NCBI GenBank assembly: GCA_003427395.1
Contig: BFEA01000038.1
Location: 1,843,450 to 1,871,312 of the forward strand
DNA from: Chara braunii
Taxonomy: Eukaryota > Streptophyta > Charophyceae > Charales > Characeae
Direction of reading: 5' to 3'
DNA: 27,863 nucleotides
The notes below the pieces were generated by a model. That model made no database searches. It saw nothing but the letters and a program-made list of their open reading frames with translations, and had not been told where the DNA came from. Of this stretch, positions 27,829 through 27,863 are shown one piece after another. Every line of letters starts with the position of its first letter. The stretch's first letter is position 1. The translations under genes were made by a program, and so were the position numbers.

Positions 27829-27863
<35 letters not shown>

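Noticed and set aside
27756-27863. Hairpin followed by T-run as a Rho-independent terminator
   Set aside because: The window is eukaryotic nuclear DNA and no gene ends there.

Overview
The window looks like nuclear DNA of a streptophyte (plant-lineage) eukaryote, most like a charophyte alga such as Chara. That placement is my inference from protein resemblance and genome texture, not a database match. Two complete housekeeping genes lie about 19 kb apart. The rest is gene-poor DNA packed with microsatellites, homopolymers, minisatellites, small inverted-repeat elements and decayed retroelements. There is no operon structure, CRISPR array, phage or bacterial gene organisation.

Layout. 1-1660: short repeats, two abutting inverted-repeat elements (768-1143), then a 32-bp tandem repeat and a TATA-like box in front of the first gene. 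1667-3295 (+): plastid-type N-acetylornithine aminotransferase (arginine biosynthesis), intronless. 3296-6200: 3' region, a 102-bp tandem repeat, a GT/GA microsatellite, a long purine-rich minisatellite (about 4490-5760) and a second type of inverted-repeat element ending in a tRNA-like sequence. 6200-13400: low-complexity DNA with more copies of the small repeats and no recognisable gene. 13417-16250 (-): a decayed, 5'-truncated LINE (reverse transcriptase to C-terminal zinc motif). 16810-17560: a foldback element whose ends are built from TACGCGTAC-type repeats. 18100-19030 (-): wreck of a gag-like zinc-knuckle/coiled-coil protein. 19388-21670: more inverted-repeat elements and a 210-bp tandem repeat. 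22107-24302 (+): intact, intronless MCM5, with an E2F-type site and a long GA tract upstream. 24441-24690: a broken tandem copy of the MCM5 3' end. 24700-27863: homopolymer-rich DNA with two more inverted-repeat elements and two perfect hairpins; the window ends in poly(T).

The two genes do not form a pathway: one makes ornithine/arginine in the plastid, the other is a subunit of the replicative helicase in the nucleus. The most informative material is the repeat biology. Three families of short non-autonomous inverted-repeat elements recur (called A, B and C here). Family A has TTAA at every recognisable end, and in one place two copies share a single TTAA. I see no convincing novel multi-gene system, and say so plainly; the best candidates for something undescribed are family A, the TACGCGTAC foldback element, the 39-bp perfect hairpin at 27031-27119 and the duplicated MCM5 tail.
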